A DNA stretch of 64,000 bases from Cellulomonas chengniuliangii (GTDB lineage: Bacteria > Actinomycetota > Actinomycetes > Actinomycetales > Cellulomonadaceae), in assembly GCF_024508335.1 (NCBI RefSeq), contig NZ_CP101988.1:1860001-1924000 (forward strand), given 5' to 3'. Below are positions 51,105 through 60,082 of this stretch, in pieces. A program made the position numbers and the translations under genes. Position 1 is the first letter of the stretch. Every line of letters starts with the position of its first letter. The notes under the pieces are model-generated. The model was not told where the DNA came from. It saw nothing but the letters and a program-made list of their open reading frames with translations, and made no database searches.

Positions 51105-51524
51105 TCAGAGCAGCGCCTGCGCGACCCGCCGGACCGCGGTCTTGCCGCCGCTGCGGAGGGCGTCGATGGGCCGCGCCGCCAACGACTCGTCCTCGGTGAA
51201 GAGCCACTGGATCATCTCCGCCTCGTCGAACCCGGCGTCGCCGAGCACCGTGAAGGTGCCCTGCAGCGACGCGAGCACCGTCCAGGCGGGCCCGTCCCCG
51301 TCACTGTCCGGACGGGTGGGCGCGGAAGGGTTGGCCAGGTGGGCCGGCACGAGGAACGCCTCGGGGACGGACAGCACGCGCGGCTCGCCGCGGCGCACCC
51401 CGGCCAGGCGGCCCTCCTGAATCATGCGCCGCACTTTGCCCACGTCGAGCCCCAGGCGCTCGGCCACGTCCGGCAGCGTGAGCCACGAGTCGACGATCTT
51501 GTCCAGGTCTGCACTGTCAGTCAC
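51105..51524 (-). CDS. Rv2175c-family DNA-binding protein
   Basis: This 139-aa protein has a winged helix-turn-helix N terminus (WLTLPDVAERLGLDVGKVRRMIQEGRLAGVRRG) and the conserved C-terminal half with EMIQWLFTEDESLAARPIDALRSG (in pieces WLFTEDESL and RPIDALRSG). In mycobacteria Rv2175c is phosphorylated by the PASTA kinase PknL, encoded next to it. A PASTA kinase lies 1.4 kb away here. GTG at 51524 follows TAGGCT by seven bases, predicted leaderless. Confidence 0.88.
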   Translation of the reverse strand: MTDSADLDKIVDSWLTLPDVAERLGLDVGKVRRMIQEGRLAGVRRGEPRVLSVPEAFLVPAHLANPSAPTRPDSDGDGPAWTVLASLQGTFTVLGDAGFDEAEMIQWLFTEDESLAARPIDALRSGGKTAVRRVAQALL

Positions 51525-51635
51525 GACGTCCAGCCTACGCACCGGCAGAGATCACCCGTTCGCCAGCACGGCACATCGGGCAAATACCCCCGCTGCGCTT
51601 TCGCATCGGCTAGGCCTCGGATACGTTCACATTCT

Positions 51636-51650
51636 GTCACTTGAGTCACT
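51636..51650 (+). promoter_or_regulatory. MtrA-like direct repeat before the LysM gene
   Basis: GTCACTTGAGTCACT consists of two GTCACT hexamers with a 3-base gap, a nine-base period, 39 bases upstream of the ATG. Further TCAC elements lie just before (TTCAC) and after (ATCAC twice). MtrA of actinobacteria binds tandem GTCAC-type hexamers with this period and controls cell-wall hydrolases. Confidence 0.5.
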
Positions 51651-51688
51651 CCGGCACCATTCATCACTTCAGCATCACGAGGTATGAC

Positions 51689-52906
51689 ATGACGCAGTCC
51701 GCCACCGGTCAGCAGTGCGCACCGACCGCCGCGCCCACCCAGGCCGAGCCGGGCCGCGCCCTGCGCCGAGGAACCAGCGCCGGAGCCACCCTGGCCCTCG
51801 CGGCTGTCGCCGCCGTGTCCTCCGCGGGCGCCGCGCACGCCGACGAGGCCTACACCGTCCGCCAGGGCGACACCGTGAGCCACATCGCGACACGGGCGGG
51901 GGTCACCGTCCAGGCCATCGCGCGTGCCAACTCCCTCGCCGACGCCAGCCGGATCCGCGTCGGGCAGCAGCTCGTCATCCCGTCGTCCGCGACGACGTCC
52001 GCGCCGACCGCCGCAGCACCTGCTCCCGCGGTAGCCGCCGGGGCGACGCACACCGTCGTCGCCGGTGACACGGTGTCGGCCCTCGCCAAGCGCCACGGCA
52101 CGACGGTGGCCGCGATCGTCAGCGCCAACAACCTGGACTCGCGCGCCCTGATCCGCATCGGCCAGACGCTGTCCATCCCGAACTCGGCCGCTCCAGCTGC
52201 CGCGTCTCCCACGGCGAGCACGCCCACCAGCGCGAGCGCGCCCGCGAGCACGGGGACGCACACCGTGGTCGCCGGGGACACCGTCTCGGCGATCGCCACC
52301 CGGTATGGCACCACCGTGGCGGCCATCGTGAGCGCCAACAACCTGGACGCGCGCGCCCTCATCCGCATCGGCCAGACGCTCACCGTCCCCGGCCAGGCGG
52401 CGTCGGCGCCCACCACGCAGCTCGTCGGCAACACCTTCGCCGGCCGCACCTACGCCGACACCGTGGTCGCCGCGGCGAACGCCAACAAGGCGACGCTGCT
52501 GGCCACCGGGGTCCCCTCGAAGGCCGACATGCAGGCGAAGGTCGCCGCGACCGCCCGGGAGATGGGCGTGGACCCAGCCCTCGCCCTGGCCGTGGCATTC
52601 CAGGAGTCCGGCTTCAACCACACGGCCGTCTCCCCCGCGAACGCCATCGGCACGATGCAGGTCATCCCGAGCTCCGGCGAGTGGGCGGCGCAGCTCGTGG
52701 GACGCCCGATCAACTTGCTCGACCCGAACGACAACGTCGTGGCGGGCGTCGCGATCCTCCGCTCGCTCGTCAAGAACGCGAACGACCTGCCCACGGCGAT
52801 CGCCGGTTACTACCAGGGCGCGAGCTCGGTCAAGCGCAACGGCATGTTCGCGGACACCCGCCGGTACGTCGCGAACATCCAGACGCACATGGAGCGGTTC
52901 CGCTGA
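51689..52906 (+). CDS. Secreted LysM and transglycosylase-domain protein
   Basis: This 405-aa exported peptidoglycan-active protein has a signal peptide (about 1-51, ending SSAGAAHA). Three LysM repeats follow at about 54-98, 119-163 and 190-237 (TVRQGDTVSHIATRAG, TVVAGDTVSALAKRHG, TVVAGDTVSAIATRYG). The C-terminal SLT/lysozyme-like domain (about 280-405) has the catalytic Glu in AVAFQESGFNHTAVSP and GTMQVIPSSG. It is likely a lytic transglycosylase of dividing cells. ATG at 51689 has GAGGT upstream. It interrupts the Rv2175c-PASTA kinase pair seen in mycobacteria. Confidence 0.9.
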   Translation: MTQSATGQQCAPTAAPTQAEPGRALRRGTSAGATLALAAVAAVSSAGAAHADEAYTVRQGDTVSHIATRAGVTVQAIARANSLADASRIRVGQQLVIPSSATTSAPTAAAPAPAVAAGATHTVVAGDTVSALAKRHGTTVAAIVSANNLDSRALIRIGQTLSIPNSAAPAAASPTASTPTSASAPASTGTHTVVAGDTVSAIATRYGTTVAAIVSANNLDARALIRIGQTLTVPGQAASAPTTQLVGNTFAGRTYADTVVAAANANKATLLATGVPSKADMQAKVAATAREMGVDPALALAVAFQESGFNHTAVSPANAIGTMQVIPSSGEWAAQLVGRPINLLDPNDNVVAGVAILRSLVKNANDLPTAIAGYYQGASSVKRNGMFADTRRYVANIQTHMERFR

Positions 52907-52953
52907 CGTCGCGCCTGACGGGCCCAGCCCTCTCGCGACCGTAGACTGCCGCC

Positions 52954-54903
52954 GTGGGAGCAACCGTCACAGATCCGCTGGTGGGCCGCCTGGTCGACGG
53001 GCGGTACGAGGTCGTCTCACGTATCGCGCGCGGTGGCATGGCCACGGTCTACCTCGCGATCGACCGCCGTCTCGACCGCGACGTCGCGCTCAAGGTCATG
53101 CACGCCCACCTGGCCGAGGGCGCCAGCGGCGCGGCGTTCATCGCCCGCTTCCGCCGCGAGGCCCGTGCCGCGGCACGGCTGACCCACCCCGGGCTCGTCG
53201 CGGTCCTCGACCAGGGCGTCGACGGCGACATGAGCTACCTGACCATGGAGCACATCGACGGCTCTACCCTCCGTCGCCACCTCGAGGAGCAAGGCTCGCT
53301 CACCGTCGGTGAGTCGCTGCGCATGCTCGAGCAGGTGCTCGACGCGCTGGCCGCGGCCCACCGGGCGGACCTGGTGCACCGCGACATCAAGCCGGAGAAC
53401 GTGCTCATCGCCTCCGACGACCGCGTGAAGGTCGCCGACTTCGGCCTCGCGCGAGCGGTCACCGAGGTGACGTCGGCCACCACGGGCACGGTGCTCGGCA
53501 CCGTCGCCTACCTCGCGCCCGAGCTCATCTCGCGGGGCGTGAGCGACACCCGAACCGACGTGTACGCGTGCGGGATCCTGCTGTACGAGATGCTCACCGG
53601 GCGCCAGCCGTTCACCGGCGAGACGCCTATCCAGGTGGCTTTCCAGCACGTCAACACCGATGTGCCGGCCCCCTCGTCACAGGTCGCCTGGCTCCCGGCC
53701 GAGGTCGACGAGCTGGTCACCGCCCTGGCGGCCCGCGATCCCGAGGACCGGCCCGTGCACGCGGCGGCCGCCCTCGCGTTGACCCGCCGCACCCGGGAGA
53801 GCCTGGACGAGGCGACCTTGGCCCGTAGGGCCGACGTCTCCCCCGCGCCGCCTCCCGCCCAGGACGACGTCGACGAGGACGCCTCCGAGCACGCCATCGG
53901 CGCCGACGGGTCGATGACCGCCCGGATCGAGCCCGTCCCCGCGGGCGGCACCGTGGCGCTCCCCATCGGCGCGGGAGTCCGGCAGGGCTCCGCGTCGCAG
54001 CCCACGGCGCGCCCACGGTGGCTGCGCTGGGGCATCCCGGCCGCCGTCGCCGTGCTGCTCGCCACTCTGGGCACGTGGTGGTTCCTCACCATGGGCCCTG
54101 GCGCCTACACGACGGTGCCCGCCCTGCTCGGCGTGACGTCCGAGGAGGCCGCCGCCATCCTCGACGAGGCAGGCCTCGGCGCCGACCCGTCCGAGGACTT
54201 CTCCGACGACGCCGCTGTGGGGACAGTCTTCGCGAGCGACCCCGGCCCCGGTGAGAAGGTGCGCAAGGACGGCACGGTGGCCTTCACCGTCTCCCTCGGC
54301 CCCGACCTCGTGGTCGTTCCTGAAGGGCTCGTCGGCGCGATGCAGGCGGACGCCGCGGCGGCGCTGGAGGCTGCCGACCTGGTCGCCGAGTACGCCGAGG
54401 GAGACCACTACTCCGACGACGCGCCCGCCGGGATGGTGCTCGAGGCATCCGCCGAGCCCTCCACCCAGGTCAAGCGCGGATCGGCGGTGCGGCTGACGAT
54501 CTCGGACGGGCCTGCGCCGGTGAGCGTCTTCTCCGTCGTCGGGCTCGCCCTCGACGCCGCGACCACCGAGCTCGAGGCGGCCGGCCTGGCCGTGGCCACC
54601 GAGCCTGCGTTCTCCGACACCGTCGCCAAGGGCCGCGTCATCTCCCAGAGCCCTGAGGGCGGGGCGGCAGGGCACCGCGGGGACACCGTGACCCTCACCG
54701 TCTCCGAGGGCCCCGAGCTCGTCGAGGTGCCCGACCTCTTCGGCGTGCAGTACGACAAGGCGAAGGAGACTCTCGAGGCGGCAGGGTTCCGCGTCGCGCG
54801 TGAGAACGTCCTCGGCGGGCTCTTCGGGACTGTCCGAGAGCAGAGCGTCGCGAAGGGGCAGAAGGCGCCGAAGGGCACCGAGATCACGCTCAAGGTGGTC
54901 TGA
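52954..54903 (+). CDS. PASTA-domain serine/threonine protein kinase (PknL/Stk1-like)
   Basis: This 649-aa membrane kinase couples peptidoglycan sensing to phosphorylation. The kinase domain (about 10-275) has IARGGMATVYLAID (P-loop), the ALKVM lysine, LVHRDIKPENVLI and VADFGLARAV. A membrane helix follows near 353-375 (IPAAVAVLLATLGTWWFL), then four PASTA repeats to the end. Context matches PknL (Rv2176). The Rv2175c-like protein upstream is a candidate substrate. GTG at 52954 is six bases after TAGACT (52942-52947), predicted leaderless. Confidence 0.93.
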   Translation: MGATVTDPLVGRLVDGRYEVVSRIARGGMATVYLAIDRRLDRDVALKVMHAHLAEGASGAAFIARFRREARAAARLTHPGLVAVLDQGVDGDMSYLTMEHIDGSTLRRHLEEQGSLTVGESLRMLEQVLDALAAAHRADLVHRDIKPENVLIASDDRVKVADFGLARAVTEVTSATTGTVLGTVAYLAPELISRGVSDTRTDVYACGILLYEMLTGRQPFTGETPIQVAFQHVNTDVPAPSSQVAWLPAEVDELVTALAARDPEDRPVHAAAALALTRRTRESLDEATLARRADVSPAPPPAQDDVDEDASEHAIGADGSMTARIEPVPAGGTVALPIGAGVRQGSASQPTARPRWLRWGIPAAVAVLLATLGTWWFLTMGPGAYTTVPALLGVTSEEAAAILDEAGLGADPSEDFSDDAAVGTVFASDPGPGEKVRKDGTVAFTVSLGPDLVVVPEGLVGAMQADAAAALEAADLVAEYAEGDHYSDDAPAGMVLEASAEPSTQVKRGSAVRLTISDGPAPVSVFSVVGLALDAATTELEAAGLAVATEPAFSDTVAKGRVISQSPEGGAAGHRGDTVTLTVSEGPELVEVPDLFGVQYDKAKETLEAAGFRVARENVLGGLFGTVREQSVAKGQKAPKGTEITLKVV

Positions 54904-54944
54904 CGCGTAGGGGGCCCGCGGCACGCCGCAGGCTCAGCACGGGC

Positions 54945-54986
54945 ATGACAGTGGCCGGCGCCCCTCGGGTCGCCGGCCACTGTCAT
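54945..54986. terminator. Bidirectional terminator between the PASTA kinase and aroG
   Basis: Perfect 16-bp arms beginning ATGACAGTGGCCGGCG around a ten-base loop, between convergent genes and ending 8 bases before the aroG stop. Confidence 0.9.
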
Positions 54987-54994
54987 AACGGGTC

Positions 54995-56347
54995 TCAGGA
55001 CTTGCGGAGCAGCTCCACGACCTGGAACGCCATCTCGAGCGACTGCTGGTGGTTCAGGCGCGGGTCGACCAGCGTCTCGTACCGCTTGGCGAGCCCTGCG
55101 TCGTCGATCTCCTCAGAGCCGCCCAGCACCTCGGTGACGTCGTCTCCGGTGAGCTCGATGTGCAGCCCGCCGGGAACGGTGCCGAGCGCGCGGTGCACCT
55201 CGAAGAACCCGGCGACCTCGTCCATCACGTCGGAGAAGCGGCGTGTCTTGTAGCCGCTCGCCGAGGTGATGCCGTTGCCGTGCATCGGGTCGCAGACCCA
55301 CGTCACGGGCCGGCCGTCCGCCGCCACCTTCTCCACGATCGCGGGGAGCTTCTCGCGGATCTTGCCGGCCCCCATGCGGGTGATGAACGTGATGCGTCCG
55401 GGCTCGGCGTTCGGGTTGAGCTTGTCGATGAGCGCGAGCGCGTCGTCCCCGGTGGTCGTCGGGCCCAGCTTGACGCCCAGCGGGTTCTGCACGCGCGCGA
55501 AGTAGTCCACGTGCGCGCCGCCGAGCTGGCGGGTCCGCTCCCCGATCCACAGGAAGTGTGCCGAGCAGTCGTACGCGAGGCCGTTGCGCGAGTCGATGCG
55601 CGTCAGCGGCCGCTCGTAGTCGAGCAGGAGGCCCTCGTGGCTCGAGAAGAACTCCACCGTGCGGAGCGCGTCGAAATCGGCGCCGCACGCCGCCATGAAG
55701 CGGATCGCGCGGTCGATCTCCGAGGCGATCTCGTCGTAGCGCGAGTACGCCGGGTTCGCCATGAACCCGCGGTTCCACTCGTGCGCCCGCAGCAGCGACG
55801 CGAAGCCGCCGGTGGTGAACGCGCGGATGAGGTTCAGCGTCGACGCGGACGTGTGGTACGCCTCGAGGAGCCGCTCCGGGTCGGGCTGCCGGGCCTCGGC
55901 GGTGAACTCGAAGCCGTTGATGATGTCGCCGCGGAATGCGGGCAGCGTCACGTCGCCGCGCGTCTCGGTGTCCGAGCTGCGGGGCTTGGCGTACTGCCCG
56001 GCCATGCGGCCCATCTTGATGACCGGCAGGCTCGCGCCATACGTCAGCACGACAGCCATCTGCAGGATCGTCTTGATCTTGTTGCGGATGTTGTCCGCCG
56101 TGGCAGTCGCGAAGGTCTCCGCGCAGTCCCCGCCCTGGAGCAGGAAGGCCTCGCCCCGACCCGCCGCCGCGAGGCGGGCGCGCAACGCGTCCGCCTCGCC
56201 GGCGAAGACCAGTGGCGGCAGCCCGGCGAGCCGTCGCGTGACGCGCTCGAGCTCGGCCGGGTCAGGCCAGCTCGGCTGCTGCGCCGGGTTGAGCGAGCGC
56301 CAGTTGTCGAGGCCGTGAAGGATCGCCGGATCCGCCTCGAACGTCAT
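54995..56347 (-). CDS. aroG: Class II 3-deoxy-7-phosphoheptulonate synthase
   Basis: This 450-aa first enzyme of the shikimate pathway condenses PEP with erythrose-4-phosphate. Class II signatures are LLQGGDCAETFA, IKMGRMAGQYAKPRS, CSAHFLWIGERTRQL, GVKLGPTTT and CDPMHGNGIT. It is homologous to Rv2178c, which is aromatic-amino-acid inhibited and activates chorismate mutase; the same regulation is inferred. The ATG overlaps the phosphofructokinase stop as ATGA, coupling a glycolytic enzyme to DAHP synthesis. Confidence 0.95.
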   Translation of the reverse strand: MTFEADPAILHGLDNWRSLNPAQQPSWPDPAELERVTRRLAGLPPLVFAGEADALRARLAAAGRGEAFLLQGGDCAETFATATADNIRNKIKTILQMAVVLTYGASLPVIKMGRMAGQYAKPRSSDTETRGDVTLPAFRGDIINGFEFTAEARQPDPERLLEAYHTSASTLNLIRAFTTGGFASLLRAHEWNRGFMANPAYSRYDEIASEIDRAIRFMAACGADFDALRTVEFFSSHEGLLLDYERPLTRIDSRNGLAYDCSAHFLWIGERTRQLGGAHVDYFARVQNPLGVKLGPTTTGDDALALIDKLNPNAEPGRITFITRMGAGKIREKLPAIVEKVAADGRPVTWVCDPMHGNGITSASGYKTRRFSDVMDEVAGFFEVHRALGTVPGGLHIELTGDDVTEVLGGSEEIDDAGLAKRYETLVDPRLNHQQSLEMAFQVVELLRKS

Positions 56348-57564
56348 GAGTGGTCTGCCGGGACGAGCTCCTGGCCGATGTCCGCGAGCATCGCCTTGAA
56401 CCACGGCTGCTGGACGTCGAACGCCTTGCCGCCGGCGATGCGCGGGAACGCGATGGCCTTGAGCCGGTCGCCGTCCTCCTCGTCGTGGCCGATGACGCCG
56501 GCCTCGCCCTTGAGCGAGCACTCGACGGCCAGGTCGGTCATCGACTTGATGAGGCGCAGGTCCTCCGGGTTCGCGGCGGCGGCACGCGAGTAGTACCCGG
56601 ACTTCTGCACCATGGTCTTCTCGGCGCCGAGCTTCTCGGCGAACTGCTTCGCGAACCAGGCGCCCGGGTTGATCGTGTCGAGCTTCACGTGGCCGAACGG
56701 GTCGCGCGGCACCTCGGCGCCGGACGCCTCGAGCTGCTCGACGATCTCGTGCATGCCAGCGCCCTCGGACAGGAAGATGTTGACGTTGCCGATCTCGTCC
56801 ATGATTCCGCGCAGGCGGGCGGCCTCGGCGTCGATGTCGAGCGCGAGCTCGGGCACGAACACCGCGTGGATGTCCCAGCGCTCGCGCGTCTCGCCGATGC
56901 CCGGGACCCACTCGCGGCCGTCGAGCCGCTTGCGGTAGTCGGCGGCGGCGGCGGCGGTGAGCCACCCGCAGTGCCGGCCCATGACCTCGTGCACGATCAG
57001 CATGCGCGGGCCCGAGCGGTGCTCGCCGATGATGTTCTCCGCGAACTTCGCGGTCTCCTCGGCGGCGGTCCACGCGCCCAGCGACTGCCGGATCGGGATC
57101 ACGTCGTTGTCGATGGTCTTGGGCAGCCCGACGACGGTCAGGTGGTAGCCGTGCTCCTCGAGGTACGCGGCCAGGTCGGCGGCCGTCGTGTTCGTGTCGT
57201 CGCCACCGATGGTGTGCAGCACGTCCACGCCGTCCTTCTGGAGCTGCTCGGCGGCGACCTGGAGCGGGTCCTGGCCCTCCTGCACGAGGCCCCGCTTGAC
57301 GCAGTCGGCGGCGTTGGTGAGCTTGACCCGCGAGTTCCCGATGGGCGACCCGCCGAAGCCGTGCAGCAGGCCCGCGCGCGAGCGGGTCTCGTCGTCCACG
57401 ACGATCGAGTTCCCCGTCAGCAGGCCGTGGTAGCCGTACTGGTAGGCGATGATCTCGATCTCCGGCGCGATCTCGGTGTAGCGCTCGATGAGGCCACCGA
57501 CGGCGGAGGACAGGCACGGGGCGAAGCCGCCTGCGGTCAGGAGCGCGACGCGACGAACCGACAT
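56344..57564 (-). CDS. pfp: 6-phosphofructokinase, probably pyrophosphate-dependent
   Basis: This 406-aa phosphofructokinase interconverts fructose-6-phosphate and fructose-1,6-bisphosphate. The phosphoryl-donor loop reads TIGGDDTNTTAADL: the second Asp of GGDD, where ATP enzymes have Gly, is the hallmark of pyrophosphate use. PKTIDNDVIPIRQ carries the catalytic Asp and the PPi-type lysine, and VMGRHCGWL is the sugar-phosphate site. GAGAGG precedes the ATG. It is translationally coupled to aroG. Confidence 0.88.
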   Translation of the reverse strand: MSVRRVALLTAGGFAPCLSSAVGGLIERYTEIAPEIEIIAYQYGYHGLLTGNSIVVDDETRSRAGLLHGFGGSPIGNSRVKLTNAADCVKRGLVQEGQDPLQVAAEQLQKDGVDVLHTIGGDDTNTTAADLAAYLEEHGYHLTVVGLPKTIDNDVIPIRQSLGAWTAAEETAKFAENIIGEHRSGPRMLIVHEVMGRHCGWLTAAAAADYRKRLDGREWVPGIGETRERWDIHAVFVPELALDIDAEAARLRGIMDEIGNVNIFLSEGAGMHEIVEQLEASGAEVPRDPFGHVKLDTINPGAWFAKQFAEKLGAEKTMVQKSGYYSRAAAANPEDLRLIKSMTDLAVECSLKGEAGVIGHDEEDGDRLKAIAFPRIAGGKAFDVQQPWFKAMLADIGQELVPADHS

Positions 57565-57678
57565 GAGACACACCTCTCGTTGTTCAACACAGCTGGCCCC
57601 CTGATGTTCGGGCCTTGCCGCGGGCCGCTATCGGGCCCTTGGTCCGTGGGACCACCACCGCCTGTGACGGTGACCAGG

Positions 57679-58479
57679 TCATCCTACTGACGTGTGGGAG
57701 TCGTCCTCGGGCGGTCCCGGAACCTGGACGTCGGGCGCGGGCCGTCCGCCGGGCGCGGTGGGCAGGTGCTCGGCCGGATCGGCCGCCGCCGCGGGGTGCC
57801 CGGTGGCGATGCGCGCCTTCTGGGTGGCGGCGTACACGTCGACGTACTCCTGCCCGGACAGGCTCATGATCGCGTACATGATCTCGTCGGTGACGGCCCG
57901 CAGGATGAAGCGGTCGTCCTCCATGCCGGCGTAGCGGCTGAAGTCGAGCGGCTTGCCGATCACCACGCCGATGCGCTGCGGACGGGGCAGCCGGCGGCCC
58001 AGCGGCTGCGCCTTGTCGGTGCCGACCATGATCACGGGGATCACCGGCGCGCCAGACTCGAGCGCGAGCCGCGCGACGCCCGTCTTGCCGCGGTAGAGGC
58101 GCCCATCGGGGCTGCGCGTGCCCTCGGGGTAGATCCCGAAGAGGTCGCCGTCACGGAGCACCTGCAGGCCGGTGTTGAGCGCGGCCTCGCTGGCCTTGCC
58201 GCCGCCGCGGTCCACGGGGATCGTCCCCACTCCGCGCATGAAGCCGGCGGTCAGCCTGCCTTTGATGCCCGAGCCGGTGAAGTACTCGGACTTGCCGATG
58301 AACACGATCTTGCGATCGAGCACCAAGGGCAGCACGAACGAGTCGATGACTGCCAGGTGGTTGCCGGCGAGGATCGCGCCTCCCTCGGCGGGCATGTTCT
58401 CGGCGCCGCGGACCCATGGCCGGAACACGAGGTGCAGCAGCGGGCCCACGAGCACCCGCTTCATCAACCAGTAGAACAA
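57679..58479 (-). CDS. 1-acyl-sn-glycerol-3-phosphate acyltransferase (PlsC-like)
   Basis: This 266-aa membrane-associated acyltransferase of phospholipid synthesis has the HX4D motif in AGNHLAVIDSFVLP, the glycerophosphate site GTIPVDRGGG, then FGIYPEGTRSPDGRLYRGKTG (in pieces YPEGTRSPDG and YRGKTG) and PVIPVIMVGTD. The C-terminal 45 residues are a proline/acid-rich tail. TTG at 58479 (LFYWLMKRVLVGPLL) is preferred because GAGAGG is seven bases upstream; ATG at 58464 is the alternative. It is divergent from the membrane protein gene. Confidence 0.85.
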   Translation of the reverse strand: MFYWLMKRVLVGPLLHLVFRPWVRGAENMPAEGGAILAGNHLAVIDSFVLPLVLDRKIVFIGKSEYFTGSGIKGRLTAGFMRGVGTIPVDRGGGKASEAALNTGLQVLRDGDLFGIYPEGTRSPDGRLYRGKTGVARLALESGAPVIPVIMVGTDKAQPLGRRLPRPQRIGVVIGKPLDFSRYAGMEDDRFILRAVTDEIMYAIMSLSGQEYVDVYAATQKARIATGHPAAAADPAEHLPTAPGGRPAPDVQVPGPPEDDSHTSVG

Positions 58480-58556
58480 CCTGCCACCTCTCGACAATTG
58501 GCTCCCGCGGACGGCCTGCGCCCCGTCGCCCTCGTGTCCGACTCTAGAGTGCTCAC

Positions 58557-59105
58557 ATGGGACCTGGCCCCGACGAACCTGACGACACCGCGGAAGAGCG
58601 CGGCCCCGACACCCCTGCGGGGGACGCCGGCGTCCCGACAGACGCGGAACGCTGGGCCGCGATCGTGGCCGACCTGGCGGACATCGACGAGGTGGACGAC
58701 ACGAGCCCCGCCGTAACGTACCCCGTCGCGCCCTGGGTCTCCGACCCGCGGGTGGTGCGCCCGGCCGCCCCCGAGGCGCCCGAGGAGCTCGCCGGCTCCG
58801 GTCGCGACTGGGACGGGACGAGCCAGATCGACGCGGCGGAGGCGGCGGTCGACGGCGACGAGCACTTCGTCCCGCCGGACCCCGGCCCGATCCTCGGCGG
58901 GGACCCCCTGCTGACCATGGCGTGGTTCGCCGCGGCCGGGATGCCGGTCTTCGTGCTCGTGGTGGTGCTGGGCTGGCCACACGCCCCGCAGGCCCTCGTC
59001 CAGGCGGCCGCGGCCGTGTTCCTGCTCGGGGTGGTCGCCCTCGTCTGGCGGATGCCGCACCGCCGGGCCGACGACGCCGACGACGACACCGGCGCCGTCG
59101 TCTGA
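58557..59105 (+). CDS. Hypothetical membrane protein with acidic N terminus
   Basis: This 182-aa protein has a long acidic, proline-rich cytosolic N terminus (to about 120, with ERWAAIVADLADID and HFVPPDPGPILGGDP) followed by two membrane helices (TMAWFAAAGMPVFVLVVVLGW and ALVQAAAAVFLLGVVALVW, the first slightly longer than shown here as TMAWFAAAGMPVFVLVVV). The HFVPPDP motif before the helices is one I associate with an uncharacterised family of Micrococcales. ATG follows TAGAGT (58545-58550) by six bases, predicted leaderless. Confidence 0.75.
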   Translation: MGPGPDEPDDTAEERGPDTPAGDAGVPTDAERWAAIVADLADIDEVDDTSPAVTYPVAPWVSDPRVVRPAAPEAPEELAGSGRDWDGTSQIDAAEAAVDGDEHFVPPDPGPILGGDPLLTMAWFAAAGMPVFVLVVVLGWPHAPQALVQAAAAVFLLGVVALVWRMPHRRADDADDDTGAVV

Positions 59106-59124
59106 CGGCGCCGGCGCGCGTGGG

Positions 59125-60069
59125 TCAGAGGCGGGACAGGTCGGCGGCGCCGACGATGCCGGCGTCGTTGCCCATGGCCGCGAGCTCGATGCGCGCCTCG
59201 GGCCGGTAGCCGCGGCCGGAGAGCTGCTCGGAGAACGCGTGCCGGACCGGGCTGAGCAGCAGGTCGCCCGCCGCGCCCACGCCGCCGCCGATGACGATCA
59301 GGCCGGGGTCGATGAGCGCGGCGACCGACGCCGCGCCCTCGCCGATCCACCGGCCGAGCTCGGCGAGCAACTCGATGGCGAGCTCGTCGCCCTCTTGGGC
59401 TGCGGCGGTGACGTCCGGGCCGGTGAGATCGGCGGCAGTGCCCCCGACCATCTCGAGCAGGCGACCCGCCCGCTCCGGCTGGGTGAGGAGCGCGGCCTGC
59501 GCGTCGCGCACGAGGGCGCTCCCGGAGGCGTACTGCTCCCAGCAGCCCTCGTGGCCGCAGCCGCAGTAGTGCCCGCCGGGCACCACCCGCATGTGCCCGA
59601 CCTCGGCGGCGACGCCCCACGCGCCACGGACCAGGCGCCCTCCGGTGACGAGGGCGCCGCCCAGCCCGGTGCCGACGGTGAGCATCAACATGTCCTCGAC
59701 GTCGCGTCCGACGCCGAACCGGAACTCGGCCCAGCCGGCCGCGTTCGCGTCGTTCTCGACGACGATGCGCACGTCGCCCCCGATGAGGGCGCGCACCCGC
59801 TCGTCGAGGGGGTAGTTGCGCCAGGCGAGGTTCGGCGCGAACAGCACGCCGGACCGGTCTGAGGAGACGAAGCCCGCCGCGGCCAGGCCGATCGAGCCCA
59901 CCTCGTACGACTCGGAGAACTCGCCGTAGATCTCGGCGATCGCCTGGTCGATCGAGCCGGCGTCGTCCGGCTCGGTCACCCGGCGCGTCTTCGCCAGGAT
60001 CGTGCCGTGCTCGTCCACCACCCCTGCGGCGATCTTGGTTCCACCGATGTCCACACCAATGGCGTGCAT
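59125..60069 (-). CDS. ROK-family glucokinase
   Basis: This 314-aa sugar kinase has the ATP motif IGVDIGGTKIAAGVVD, VENDANAAGWAE, the catalytic Asp region, and TVGTGLGGALVTGG. The ROK zinc site is GHYCGCGHEGCWEQYASG. It probably phosphorylates glucose to feed the phosphofructokinase encoded nearby. The 5' leader contains a 14-bp palindrome 14-27 nt before the ATG. It is divergent from fadD. Confidence 0.92.
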   Translation of the reverse strand: MHAIGVDIGGTKIAAGVVDEHGTILAKTRRVTEPDDAGSIDQAIAEIYGEFSESYEVGSIGLAAAGFVSSDRSGVLFAPNLAWRNYPLDERVRALIGGDVRIVVENDANAAGWAEFRFGVGRDVEDMLMLTVGTGLGGALVTGGRLVRGAWGVAAEVGHMRVVPGGHYCGCGHEGCWEQYASGSALVRDAQAALLTQPERAGRLLEMVGGTAADLTGPDVTAAAQEGDELAIELLAELGRWIGEGAASVAALIDPGLIVIGGGVGAAGDLLLSPVRHAFSEQLSGRGYRPEARIELAAMGNDAGIVGAADLSRL

Positions 60070-60082
60070 GTCCGTCCCTGCT

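Noticed and set aside
51543-51688. c-di-AMP (ydaO) riboswitch before the LysM gene
   Set aside because: Such riboswitches precede wall-hydrolase genes in actinobacteria, but the conserved aptamer segments are absent in these 146 bases.
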